Of a stretch of DNA of 27,381 bases, positions 1 to 8,233 are shown one piece after another. The notes under the pieces were generated by a model, which did not search any database, was not told where the DNA came from, and was given only the letters and a program-made list of their open reading frames with translations. The position numbers and the translations under genes were made by a program. Position 1 is the stretch's first letter. Each line of letters opens with the position of its first letter. Location: positions 157,282-184,662 of the forward strand of contig BFEA01000378.1 of NCBI GenBank assembly GCA_003427395.1. Direction: 5' to 3'. This DNA is from Chara braunii (taxonomy: Eukaryota; Streptophyta; Charophyceae; Charales; Characeae).

Positions 1-645
1 ACCCTTCTTCTTCCTCCAACACCCACACCCGTCCACCATAGCCGACCACCTCCAACCCTTCTTCTTCCTCCCTCACCCACACCCGTCCACCATAGCTAAC
101 CACCTCCGACCCTTCTTCTTCCTCCATCACTCACACCCGTCCACCATAGCCAACCACCTCGAACCCTTCTTCTTCCTCCATCACTCACACCCGTCCACCA
201 TAGCCAACCACCTCGAACCCTTCTTCTTCCTCCATCACCCACACCCGTCCGCCATAGCCGATCACCCCCAACCCTTCCTCTTCCTCCATGACCCACACCC
301 GTCCCACCATAGCCGACCACCCCCAACCCTTCTTCTTCCTCCATCACCCGCACCCGCCCACCATAACCGACCACCTCCAACCCCTCTTCTTCCTCCATCA
401 CCCACACGCGTTCACCATAGCCGACCACCCCCAACCCTTCTTCTTCCCCCATCACCCACACCCGTCCTTTATAGCCGACCACCTCCAACCCTTCTTCTTC
501 CTCCATCACCCACACCCGTCCACCATAGCCAACCACCCCCAACCCTTCTTCCTCCTCCTCCATCACCCACACCCGTCCACCATAGCCGACCATCCTCAAC
601 CCTCCTTCCTCCTCCATCACCCACGCCCGTCCACCCGAAAGTCCT
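1..645. repeat. 54-bp minisatellite, about 12 copies
   Basis: Units start near 1, 55, 109, 163, 217, 271, 326, 380, 434, 488, 542 and 599. The consensus begins ACCCTTCTTCTTCCTCCATC and carries the core GTCCACCATAGCC. Spacing is 54 bases, except one unit of 55 (an extra C near 304) and one of 57 (an extra CTC near 555). Because 54 is 18 codons, both strands stay open for long stretches; these frames are by-products of the period and I do not call them genes. The array runs off the left end of the window. Confidence 0.95.
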
Positions 646-743
646 AAGGGGGAGGGGGGTCGCGACGGGGTCGCACGGGATCTCGAATAGGATCAGTTAG
701 GGTAAGTCAATGATCAAGGTCGATTAGGATGAGAAACTTCTTG

Positions 744-802
744 TATCTCTCTCTCTCTCGCTCTCTTCCTCTCCCTCTCCCTCCGTCTTCCTCCATTCCT
801 TC
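744..802. repeat. TC-rich low-complexity tract
   Basis: A (TC)n run followed by imperfect CTCTTCC/CTCCCT repeats. It is simple-sequence DNA just beyond the minisatellite. Confidence 0.8.
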
Positions 803-3611
803 AAAACTCTTTAACTCCTAACCCTTCCGTCACCCCTTCCCCCTCCATGGCATGTGACTAACCTCTACCCTCACCTGTTACATTGTTAGGGAACGAATGG
901 AAAGGAACTTAGTCCTCACTTGGTGGAAAGCGAGGGCAAGGGAGGGGCTGCCGGCCTCTTGTGCCACCAAGAAGGAAAGGATACGGGACTATTGAGAGCA
1001 TTTGCGAAAGCGAAAAGGAGTGCTGATTTTGGACGAGGTCAGTTTGACTCAACCATCCTCCCGGAATGCATGACTGAGGCGATAGCATGGCTTGCCTATG
1101 TAAACGGGAAGGGAATTCATAAGGGGAATTGAAAGGCAAAGGCAACTTAGGATTGCGGGAAGGGGCGATGTGTTGACCCCAATGGGGATTGTACTGGGCA
1201 TTTGCCTTGTACGGTCTTTTGCAGGTGAGTCGCTAGGGACGATTTGGATGGGGCTGGACCCGCGGATGAGGACTAGGGTGGGAGATTGGCTAAGGAAAGG
1301 ACTTGGATCCGGCTTAAGCCATGGATGCGGGATGAGTTGAGGCCGGGCGCTTGGGTGGAGGGTTGATTGTGTGGAGGTTGCATGGAATGTCTCTCTCTTG
1401 TGCAATGCGACCCCTGGAAAGACTAAGGGCGGTCTTGGATAGGTGATGGGATGCTAGTGGCTCTCGCAAAAAAAATGTAGCGGCTAGGGATTCAAGCGAC
1501 GCCACCTTACCCCAAGGATGCGGTCGGGGGCGCTCAGAGCCACTAGGCTTTGTGAAAAGGTGCGCGGCCCAATGGATGACGCTTGGCCTGCGCACGATAA
1601 GAAGATGACACTTCAATGAACTCTGTGGACTGCCTGCGTATTGGAAGGAGCAATTGCCTGGTCAGACTTAACTGAATCGAGAAAACGCCACGAGTGCCCA
1701 AAGAGCTACCATCTGGACGCGAGAGCGGAGCTACATCCCCAATGTAAAGCCCTGTTGCAAAAAAGGCCCACCCCCATCCATTTCATAGCACTAGGTGGGG
1801 GGGCCCTTGGGACGAACGATCCGCGCCCTGAGCGTGAGCGTGGGCGGGTCGAGCCAAATGGGACCCGCAGTGGGGTCGACCAAGGCTCGAAAGTCCTACA
1901 GGGTAAGGCCCCTACAAAAATGTTGGAGGTGCCGGGTAGGGGGTTAAACTGACCCTGACGATCTCGAGGGGGGCGACCGACGCATGACCGAGAATATAAC
2001 CTTAAGAAAAGGAATAAGGACTTGTGTATGCTCTATCCCTTTGAGAGAATCAGACTTGAGGGCGGTTGGGCGCATGGCAAGGCCAGGCCTGGAGGTATAA
2101 CATGCGTGTTGCACACACAATCAGCCATCTCCGTTGGGGATGACTCTAATCCTCCTTCTCTCGGGCTGATGTTCGTCAGACCGAGGAAGCCTTGGGCAAG
2201 CCGCAGGTCGACCCTTCCTCTTTGTGTGAAAGAAGGGCTGTTGGGATTCTGGGCCAGTTCGGGTTCCAATAAAAATCCCGCGGCGGAGCGATCCGACCGA
2301 CATGGGTGCTCTCTTCCTCCCTTCTTCGGAGCCCAGTGGGCTCCGTGCACCACACTTAATGCTTGAAGGAACCTCATATGAACACAAAAGGGTAATCGAG
2401 AAGGAACAATCTTGCCGAATGAACGGACACACAAGCGAAGATAAGGGATTGAAGGGAGTTGCTAGACTCTTAGGAAAACTAGCTCACCTTTGAAGATGCT
2501 CACGAGAAGGAACCGGGCACTGTGTATGGATGTTAGGGGAGAGTGGCACGCACTGTCCCGAGATAAAAATTGTGAGCTATGGGTAGGAAGCGTTGGGTGC
2601 ACCAGGGGAAAGGCACTTGTGTTATGTGTGTCCCACTTGGGACTTGTGATTGCATGATTGGGATTTCGAGCGTCCTGCCATTTGGAAGGAAAGGAGGGGT
2701 CTGCACCGGCCACTGCGGGTTGCCAAACAGCGTTCTCTTTGCAGGCTGCCGTTTGTTCGTATGCGTGGGTCAGGCCACCGAGCTATCTACCGGGAGTTTG
2801 TCACGTCGAGTGCTTATTAGCATTCTCGTCCGCGCGATGACAGGCTTCGGCTCGATTGATCTGCCGGGCGGGGTGTGAAACGTTCTTCAGGCGGGGCCTA
2901 GCCTGTGAACTGGCGGAGGGAGCACCACTGCATGGGGGCAAAGACGGAGCCTGGGAGGCGATCAGTAGCTTCTCGTAGCCTGGTTTGGGAAAGGTTGTTC
3001 CTTATCGGACCGATGGAAGTGAATGCCTGGACGGCTGGCTCCAATGGCCCTACCGAGATGTTCGGGGTGATTCCCGAGATTAACGGTGGGTAGATGAGCG
3101 GCAAGTCGGGATGGGGTATTCTGGGCAAGAAGGTGAGGGCGACCCCCCACTGGAGTCTGGGTACCGCGCTCGCGATGGTTGAGCTGTGCTTGAGGTTTGG
3201 GGTAAAACCCTGCCGACAGTAACAGTGGAGAGACCATTTATGGGGAAAAGGTGAGGAGATGACCGACCTGTGTGCGACGTTTTCCTGAATTTTGCTTTTG
3301 TGCCTCCCTCTGTAAAGTTGCCTGATGAATGGTGGATGGGGACCGAGCCTCTAAGTCTATTCTCACTTCCAAGTCTAAGTCAGCACGAGTGAGAGACCAT
3401 GAGGAAGAGGCTGGATAGGAGTCGGAAGAAGAAGGAACCCCGCGAAAGCAATGCCGGCTAAGCATGATTGATTGGGGGTATGGTAGGGCAATGGCACCTG
3501 GGAAATGGATAAGAAAAGTTAGGGAGACCCGGATGAGGGGTCTGAAAACAACTCTCATCAAAAAGAAGGAAAAGCAAACCATTTGACTATGAGGGGCCGT
3601 GTGGTGCTCTC
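803..3611. other. Long stretch without a supportable gene
   Basis: Several frames of 60-130 codons exist on both strands, but none shows a recognisable domain, a consistent frame or a family motif. They overlap one another in the way chance frames do. Splice-acceptor-like strings occur (TTTTGCAG near 1217-1224, TCTTTGCAG near 2736-2744), so exons of an unrecognised gene cannot be excluded. The 5' LTR and leader of the downstream + strand element would be expected around here, but I found no matching second LTR copy. Confidence 0.5.
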
Positions 3612-4439
3612 ATGTGGAAAACAGGACAAGCGTCGGGAAACAAGATGGCGCGATGGTTGTTGCCAATTGTCTACTTTAGTGGTCCGGAAATGCGTATAGA
3701 AGTAAGGGATGGGGTATCTATTGTTCTCCCGGAAGAAGGGACGTGGACATGGTTGTCGCCAATTGTCTACTTTAGTGGTCCGGAAATGCCTATAGAGGTA
3801 AGGGATGGGGTATCTGTTGTTCTCCCGGAAGAAGGGACGTGGACCGACCTAGAACCGGCCTATGAAATAATGATGCTGGACGAGAAAGACGCGTTCCTGT
3901 GGATAGAGACAATCTGGACTAAGGTCAGCCTGACGAGACTTTCGCCTAGCTTGATGGACCTAGAATTCCGAGGAACAGTGGAAGCTCGAGGATGGGTCTA
4001 CCTGTCACAGGAATTGGAAAATGCAATGGTAGTGGGACTAGTATTGGGCACGGCACCGGATCAGCTGTTTAGGCAAGCAAAACGGGAAGTGGTATGGGCA
4101 GCATGTCACCGGGAAGAAATGAAGATGGAAAGGATGGAGGTGCGAGTGGAACTCGGGGACCGGAAAAATATGAGACGTCCTCTTAGGACAATGAGGTGCG
4201 TGCTGCCCCCGTTTCTGGTGGATGCAGTCTTTGGGACCAGGGATAGACTGGAACGTATATGCCAATCAATGACACGCCTGAGGCTGTACCAATGTGCTAG
4301 ACAAGACTTCTTTAGATCGTCGGTGGAAGCAGGGCCGTTTGAAGGAAACTGGGCGGAAGAATTAGCTGAGGTGTTAAACCTCCTCAACGTGGACGAAGTC
4401 TTTGTTCCTAGTCTGGTGTATTGGCAGATAGTTTACTGA
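3612..4439 (+). CDS. Array gene A: unknown-family protein, C-terminus cut by a stop codon
   Basis: The frame is 275 codons from the ATG at 3612; a second ATG at 3645 (AACAAGATGGCG) gives an MAR- N-terminus like array gene B and is the likelier start. Function is unknown. It shares with B, C and D a hydrophobic WIE-W motif (residues 97-102), a VYLS motif (129-132), VLPPFLVDAVFG (197-208) and GPFEG (241-245). The first third has a 32-residue tandem duplication. The TGA at 4437 sits where B has the Arg of its IVRREVA motif, probably CGA to TGA. Beyond it the same frame stays open to 4553 and encodes the expected tail (VAAGETFLEGVKEMF) and an acidic end. The gene is therefore probably a recent nonsense pseudogene or a readthrough product. 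No signal peptide or membrane segment is evident. Confidence 0.65.
   Translation: MWKTGQASGNKMARWLLPIVYFSGPEMRIEVRDGVSIVLPEEGTWTWLSPIVYFSGPEMPIEVRDGVSVVLPEEGTWTDLEPAYEIMMLDEKDAFLWIETIWTKVSLTRLSPSLMDLEFRGTVEARGWVYLSQELENAMVVGLVLGTAPDQLFRQAKREVVWAACHREEMKMERMEVRVELGDRKNMRRPLRTMRCVLPPFLVDAVFGTRDRLERICQSMTRLRLYQCARQDFFRSSVEAGPFEGNWAEELAEVLNLLNVDEVFVPSLVYWQIVY
3654..3845 (+). repeat. 96-bp in-frame direct duplication inside gene A
   Basis: Two adjacent copies, 3654-3749 and 3750-3845, differ at only a few bases. Each encodes 32 residues beginning W-L and containing PIVYFSGPEM and VLPEEGTWT. Because 96 is a multiple of three, the frame is kept. Confidence 0.9.
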
Positions 4440-4553
4440 AACGTGGCGGCGGGGGAAACCTTCTTGGAAGGGGTGAAAGAGATGTTCTTGGACAAGGAGG
4501 AGGATTTCAGTGATGAGGAGGACGGGGATGAGATAGAGGACTGGGACTTCTGA
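4440..4553 (+). pseudogene. Detached C-terminal tail of gene A
   Basis: This continues in frame after the TGA at 4437 and ends at TGA 4551-4553. It encodes the family's C-terminal motif (VAAGETFLEGVKEMF) and an acidic tail (DEEDGDEIEDWDF). B, C and D have the equivalent motif fused to their bodies, which shows that A was once longer. Confidence 0.7.
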
Positions 4554-4608
4554 AGGGGGGGGGCTTACCTGGGGAAACGGGTTGTTGACTATGTGCAAGT
4601 AGGAAACG

Positions 4609-4866
4609 ATGGCCCGGGAATTCAAATTATGGGGCTGCACGTGGGAACCAAGACGAGTCGAAAGGGAAGTAGAAATGTCAATACCGCCGAGCAATAAATG
4701 GAAGGGGACCACATGTGATTGGCGGGGGTATGGGATTGTGCTAGAGCTATCGTACCTATGGATAGAGCGTGTCTGGAACCCGTTGAGGGAAGGGGTGAAA
4801 GAGATGTTCTTAGACGACGAGGAGGATTTCAGTGATGAGGAGGACGGGTATGAGATAGAGGACTGA
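4609..4866 (+). CDS. Chimeric mini-ORF: gene B head fused in frame to gene A tail
   Basis: The ORF is 85 codons. Residues 1-61 match the start of B (MAREFxLWGCTWEPRR; LSYLWIERVW) and residues 62-85 match the tail of A (GVKEMFLD then an acidic run). The central 150 or so residues shared by the family are absent. The fusion is exactly in frame. The stop TGA at 4864 corresponds to TGG in the two sister copies, a G-to-A change that shortens the tail by three residues. Upstream, the acceptor-like TGTGCAG of B reads TGTGCAA here. Whether it is expressed is unknown; it could be a by-product of the duplication. Confidence 0.5.
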   Translation: MAREFKLWGCTWEPRRVEREVEMSIPPSNKWKGTTCDWRGYGIVLELSYLWIERVWNPLREGVKEMFLDDEEDFSDEEDGYEIED

Positions 4867-4930
4867 GACTTCTGAAGGGGGGGGGCTTACTTGGGGAAAC
4901 GGGTTGTCGACTATGTGTAGGTAGGAAGCG

Positions 4931-5144
4931 ATGGCCCGGGAATTCGAATTATGGGGCTGCACGTGAATGGAAGGGGACCACATGTGATTGGCGGGGGTAT
5001 GAGATTGTGCCGGAGCTATCGTACCTATGGATAGAGCGTGTCTGGAACCCGTTGAGGGAAGGGGTGAAAGAGATGTTCTTAGACGAGGAGGAGGATTTCA
5101 GTGATGAGGAGGACGGGGATGAGATAGAGGACTGGGACTTCTGA
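4931..5144 (+). pseudogene. Second chimeric copy, broken by a 53-base loss
   Basis: It starts ATGGCCCGGGAATTCGAATT as in B but reaches TGA after eleven codons, because 53 bases present in the sister copies are missing after CACGTG. Downstream, in a shifted frame, the same B-head to A-tail fusion can be read to TGA 5142-5144. It is non-functional as a full chimera. Confidence 0.75.
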
Positions 5145-5182
5145 AGGGGGGGGGCTTACTTGGGGAAACGGGTTGTCGACTA

Positions 5183-5189
5183 TGTGCAG
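5183..5189 (+). promoter_or_regulatory. 3'-splice-site-like TGTGCAG before gene B
   Basis: TGTGCAG followed by G, 10 bases before the ATG at 5200. The same heptamer stands before gene D and before gag. The two chimeric copies carry TGTGCAA and TGTGTAG at the same place. A splice acceptor is an inference; no transcript data are available here. Confidence 0.35.
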
Positions 5190-5199
5190 GTAGGAAGCG

Positions 5200-5946
5200 A
5201 TGGCCCGGGAATTCGAATTATGGGGCTGCACGTGGGAACCAAGACGAGTCGGAAGGGGAGTAGAAATGTCAATACCGTCGAGCAATGAATGGAAAGGGAC
5301 CACATGTGATTGGTGGGGGTATGAGATTGTGTCGGAGCTATCGTACCTATGGATAGAGCGTGTCTGGAGCCCGTTGAGGGAAGAGGAAGGATGGGAAGAG
5401 ATTGCGGAAGGACGGGTGGAATCAGTCGGTACGATCGTTCTCTCTGAACAAGGTTGGCACCTGTTCTGCACAACGCTCGCGACAGGGCAGAACCCAATGT
5501 GGCTTTTAGGGGACGCTGAGACAAGGGCTCGGCAGGCGGGGGAAAGGTTTGCTAACAAAGGTTGGGATACGGTCAGCAGTAGAGTCGTGATGGGAGGATG
5601 GAAGGAATTTAAATCGCTTGGCGACCGAATCAAGACCTGGGTGCCCGAGTTCGTGGCGGACTGGTTTGGGGGTTTTTATCACGTAACAGAGGTAGCCGAC
5701 ACGATGGAGCGACTAGACATGAATTGCGCATGGCTGGCAGGGGAATTCTATAGGACATCCTTGAAATACGGGCCCTTCCATGGCGATAGAGCCCGGGAGG
5801 TCCTTATCTTTTTGGATATCGAAAGGAATGACCGGGAGGAGGTGGCTCCGGAAACTAGGGAGGCCATAGTCCGCCGTGAGGTAGCAGCAACACCTTGCTA
5901 TGTGGATGATGTGTTCAAACTGTTCGAAGTACTGTGGTTCGACTAA
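5200..5946 (+). CDS. Array gene B: intact unknown-family protein, 248 aa
   Basis: This is an uninterrupted frame from ATG (AAGCGATGGCC) to TAA. I do not recognise the family. Motifs shared with A, C and D: YLWIERVW (49-56), GTIVLSEQGWH (77-87), W-KEF (134-137), VPEFVADWFG (148-157), EFYRTS then GPFHG (182-195), and a C-terminal IVRREVA with YVDDVFKLFE (223-243). The protein is rich in Trp, Glu and Arg, and has no clear signal peptide, membrane helix or zinc site. The YVDD near the end only resembles the RT active site. It lies 84 bases before gene C in the same direction. Intactness beside a badly broken gag-pol suggests either constraint or recent age. It could be an accessory retroelement protein or a host gene family; I cannot decide which from sequence alone. 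Confidence 0.7.
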   Translation: MAREFELWGCTWEPRRVGRGVEMSIPSSNEWKGTTCDWWGYEIVSELSYLWIERVWSPLREEEGWEEIAEGRVESVGTIVLSEQGWHLFCTTLATGQNPMWLLGDAETRARQAGERFANKGWDTVSSRVVMGGWKEFKSLGDRIKTWVPEFVADWFGGFYHVTEVADTMERLDMNCAWLAGEFYRTSLKYGPFHGDRAREVLIFLDIERNDREEVAPETREAIVRREVAATPCYVDDVFKLFEVLWFD

Positions 5947-6029
5947 ACGCAGGAAAGCCGTGGGCCCAGGCAAATATGGGAAAAACTGCTAAGATAAGGG
6001 AATGTGATGTCTGGCCATTGTAGGGTTCA

Positions 6030-6731
6030 GTGCGGATTGCGGGCCAGGAGATCAAAGGCGAGTGCGTGATAGCGCGAAGAAGGACGTTCCTCGAGGAACG
6101 CCCCTTGGGCATTGAGCCGCCTAGGGAAGTACCAGGCGGGGCAGAGGTTAGCTTGCCGGCGACAAGTGGGGGTTGGCACAAGGTGGCGGATTGGGTCGGA
6201 GTCGAACTTGCGGAAAACATGGTTTACTTAGTAACGAAAGTTGAGTGGCGTGCGGGCGCGAGTGGGGAATGGAACCCGGACCCGCGGGGGCATGTGCGTG
6301 TAGAAGGGCGGTTGTATATGTCAGAGGATGGGTGGCGGGAGTTTGGAGTTATGTTGGCATCAGGAGAGGATCCATTGAGCATGTTCGTAGGGGCGTGGCA
6401 GTTGCTGTGGAAGGCGGGAATCGAATTCGCGGACCTAGGGATGGATGATGTAACAACAAACCTTAGGGTAGCCATGGTTGGGAGCTTTGAATTGCCCAGT
6501 GAGAATGTCCGGATGAGACTGCCGCCCTTCCTGCTGAAAAGGCTAGGCGGAGTGGAACTTATCAGACGCGTGGTAGCTGTCCTTGCCACTCTGACATATG
6601 AGGACACAACGATACACCGGGAATACTACCTGGCCTTCCTAGAAATGGGATCGTTTAGCGGGGAGCAGAAGTATGAGGTGTTGCGGATTCTGCGCGCTGT
6701 TTTTACCACCAGGCCAAGGCCCCGGTCGTAG
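6030..6731 (+). CDS. Array gene C: unknown-family protein, no ATG, C-terminus frameshifted
   Basis: The frame is open for 233 codons but begins with GTG; an in-frame TAG lies just upstream at 6021 and the first in-frame ATG is at residue 64, so the original start has been lost or lies in another exon. Family motifs: MVYLVTKVEW (64-73), GRLYMSEDGW (93-102), LPPFLLKRLGG (164-174) and a Tyr-rich segment before GSFSGE (207-212). The frame stops at 6729, but the expected tail is found two bases out of phase from 6734 to 6841 (VVRREIS, TYVDDLHQLYE), so a frameshift lies near 6700-6733. It is probably a recent pseudogene of the array. Confidence 0.6.
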   Translation: MRIAGQEIKGECVIARRRTFLEERPLGIEPPREVPGGAEVSLPATSGGWHKVADWVGVELAENMVYLVTKVEWRAGASGEWNPDPRGHVRVEGRLYMSEDGWREFGVMLASGEDPLSMFVGAWQLLWKAGIEFADLGMDDVTTNLRVAMVGSFELPSENVRMRLPPFLLKRLGGVELIRRVVAVLATLTYEDTTIHREYYLAFLEMGSFSGEQKYEVLRILRAVFTTRPRPRS

Positions 6732-6733
6732 GT

Positions 6734-6841
6734 GATGAAGTTCTGTGGGGCGTTGTCCGACGGGAAATAAGTCAAGGGATGACGTACGTGGATGATTTAC
6801 ACCAATTGTATGAGCCGACGGGAGTAGAAACAGACTGGTAG
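6734..6841 (+). pseudogene. Out-of-frame C-terminal tail of gene C
   Basis: This segment encodes VVRREIS followed by TYVDDLHQLYEP and ends at TAG 6839-6841. It matches the end of gene B (IVRREVA, YVDDVFKLFE) but sits in a different frame from the body of C. Confidence 0.65.
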
Positions 6842-6910
6842 AAGAGCCGAGAAAAGAAAGAAAGAGCTAGAAGGGGAAAGAGGCATTGAGATAAGGACCA
6901 AGGAATTGCT

Positions 6911-6970
6911 CAGGTAAGGGCCGGGGAATGGATGGAATACGCAAACTCGCTTGCTGTTTAAACTGTGCAG
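6911..6970 (+). promoter_or_regulatory. Intron-like segment before gene D (donor CAG|GTAAGG, acceptor TGTGCAG)
   Basis: A good donor-like string CAGGTAAGGG at 6911-6920 and a pyrimidine-rich stretch with TGTGCAG at 6964-6970 bracket about 57 bases. The acceptor ends 17 bases before the ATG of gene D. A related string, CTGCTAAGATAAGGG, precedes CCATTGTAG before gene C. This could be a short 5'-UTR intron or a subgenomic splice site. It is inferred from sequence only. Confidence 0.35.
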
Positions 6971-6987
6971 CGGACCGCTAATCGACA

Positions 6988-7773
6988 ATGGCAATGAGAC
7001 GCGCCCAGATGTCGCGACGGCTCACGTACCCGCGGCCACCCACGGAATGTAGGGGCGGATGGGAGGTATTGCTCACGGCAAGCTACAGGGTCCGAGGGAT
7101 TGATACCGAATGGAGAGCCGTGACCCTGGGAAGGGACCAGTTGTTCATGATGGTGGAATGTTTGTGGGATGGTATGAGGATTAATAGGGGGCCAGGGGAC
7201 GATCTCTACATCGACCTCAGGGTGACGGGAACTGTATACCTGCCAGAACTTGGGTGGCATATGTTAGGAATGGAGCTGGCACTAGGACATGGGTTGTTAC
7301 CAATCTTTCAAAGGGCTACTAGGGTACTGAACCGAGTAGGCCAGGAAGTGCGAGGGAGGAGGAATGTGGTGTTGAGGACCCGGGTGGAAGTAGGAGGTTG
7401 GCAAGAGTTTAAGGCCCCAATGACAGGGCTGAGGTGTCGAGTCCCCCGCTTCATGGTGGACCTGGTATTTGGCAGCCTTGAGAGGGCTAGGGACCTAGTG
7501 GATTCGACCCTGGTCTGGATTCACCACTTTCGACCACAGACAACGGGGATGTTTTACGATGTGTCGGTCAGGCATGGACCGTTCTGGGGTAATCAGGCCT
7601 GGGAATTACTAGACCTGATTGAAATTTTGATATTCGGGTTGTCTCGCTTGGCGTTTGAGGAGTATGAACCAATAATCGTTAGGGAAATAGAGATGGGAGA
7701 AAACTATCTTGCTGGGGTGGCCGACCTGTTCGAAGAACCGGATGAGCACGGCAGGCCTCAGGGACCGGCATGA
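6988..7773 (+). CDS. Array gene D: intact unknown-family protein, 261 aa
   Basis: This frame is uninterrupted from ATG (CGACAATGGCA, a good plant-type start context) to TGA. It is the cleanest member together with B. Motifs in order: LFMMVECLW (52-60), GTVYLPELGWHM (81-92), LALGHGLLPIF (98-108), VEVGGWQEF (133-141), RVPRFMVDLVFG (151-162), MFYDVSVRHGPFWGN (188-202), a Leu/Ile-rich helix (207-216), and a C-terminal IIVREIEMGENY with VADLFEEP (229-251). No known catalytic triad or binding motif is recognisable. It is followed by a small ORF (7809) and then gag in the same direction, so it could be the last accessory gene before gag. Confidence 0.7.
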   Translation: MAMRRAQMSRRLTYPRPPTECRGGWEVLLTASYRVRGIDTEWRAVTLGRDQLFMMVECLWDGMRINRGPGDDLYIDLRVTGTVYLPELGWHMLGMELALGHGLLPIFQRATRVLNRVGQEVRGRRNVVLRTRVEVGGWQEFKAPMTGLRCRVPRFMVDLVFGSLERARDLVDSTLVWIHHFRPQTTGMFYDVSVRHGPFWGNQAWELLDLIEILIFGLSRLAFEEYEPIIVREIEMGENYLAGVADLFEEPDEHGRPQGPA

Positions 7774-7808
7774 GAAAACGCGTCAGAAAGAAATAGGGAA
7801 AATTAAGG

Positions 7809-8144
7809 ATGGGTACTAAGATAAGTAGGCAGCCATCAGTGAATGGAGGGGACAGTGGTTGGAGTTCCGACCGACCTGGCAATGCAGCAGCAAGGGGAAC
7901 CAGGAAAACCAATCGCGCCAGGAACAATGGGGCATTGAGATGTCGGAGAGCCAAAAGAGCCACCCCCGACAAGGAAGCCACGGGGCTCAGACATAGCCCT
8001 AAGATCCAAAGCGTGGCAGTAATAAAATGCCAAACAGCGGTGGCGAGTTCCCTGGCGGAGGAAGACCCGCAGGAAGTCCCGAGAAGTAAAACATTACGAG
8101 AAGCCGTACCGATTAATGAAAAGATGCAAAAAGCATGGGAATAA
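7809..8144 (+). CDS. Small basic ORF between the array and gag, 111 aa
   Basis: The ORF starts at the ATG at 7809 (TTAAGGATGGG) and ends with TAA at 8144. The product is rich in Arg, Lys, Ser and Ala, with no motif I recognise and no resemblance to A-D. It may be a real small protein, part of the leader, or a chance frame. Its only support is an open frame in the same direction as its neighbours. Confidence 0.3.
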   Translation: MGTKISRQPSVNGGDSGWSSDRPGNAAARGTRKTNRARNNGALRCRRAKRATPDKEATGLRHSPKIQSVAVIKCQTAVASSLAEEDPQEVPRSKTLREAVPINEKMQKAWE

Positions 8145-8212
8145 GCGGATTCTAGGGATGGGACTAGGGCAGCTATGAACAACCGGCCATTTTTCGTAAA
8201 AACAAATTTCCA

Positions 8213-8219
8213 TGTGCAG
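8213..8219 (+). promoter_or_regulatory. 3'-splice-site-like TGTGCAG before gag
   Basis: TGTGCAG then G, preceded by a T-rich stretch (CATTTTTCG ... AAATTTCCA), 14 bases before the gag ATG at 8234. It is the third occurrence of this heptamer just before an ORF start in this region. Confidence 0.35.
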
Positions 8220-8233
8220 GCCAGGTAAAGGGA

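Larger units (their letters stand above)
4456..5390 (+). repeat. Tandem duplication of the gene A tail / gene B head junction, three copies
   Basis: Anchors GGGGGGGGGCTTAC at about 4555, 4877 and 5146 mark three copies, with spacings of about 322 and 269 bases. Each copy runs from the A C-terminal coding end, across the spacer, into the B N-terminal coding start. The first two B heads stop near CCGTTGAGGGAA and jump back to the A tail (GGGGTGAAAGAG); the third continues into full B. The jump point has short homology (GGAAG). Copy two has an extra internal loss of 53 bases after CACGTG near 4965. The copies are far more alike than A and B are to each other, so this event is much younger than the gene family. 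Confidence 0.85.

Noticed and set aside
96-647. Long open frames on both strands of the left minisatellite (174 and 119 codons)
   Set aside because: The 54-base period automatically keeps frames open; the peptides are pure repeats with no start context or domain. Treated as repeat, not genes.
2031-2045. 15-base match CTCTATCCCTTTGAG to 17281-17295 as a possible LTR pair
   Set aside because: Flanking bases diverge at once, so there is no LTR-length similarity; near the chance level.
2033-2434. 133-codon minus frame and overlapping frames in 1000-3600
   Set aside because: Several mutually overlapping frames of similar size, no domain, no conserved neighbour; typical of chance frames in GC-balanced DNA.
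3597-3609. 13-base match CCGTGTGGTGCTC to 18624-18636, each just before an ATG
   Set aside because: About ten exact 13-base matches are expected by chance in a window of this size; flanks do not extend the similarity enough.
5905-5935. YVDD in the C-terminus of gene B (and YVDD in the tail of C) as a reverse transcriptase active site
   Set aside because: It lies at the extreme end of the protein with none of the RT motifs before it, and is VADLF-type in D. It is a family motif that only resembles YxDD.
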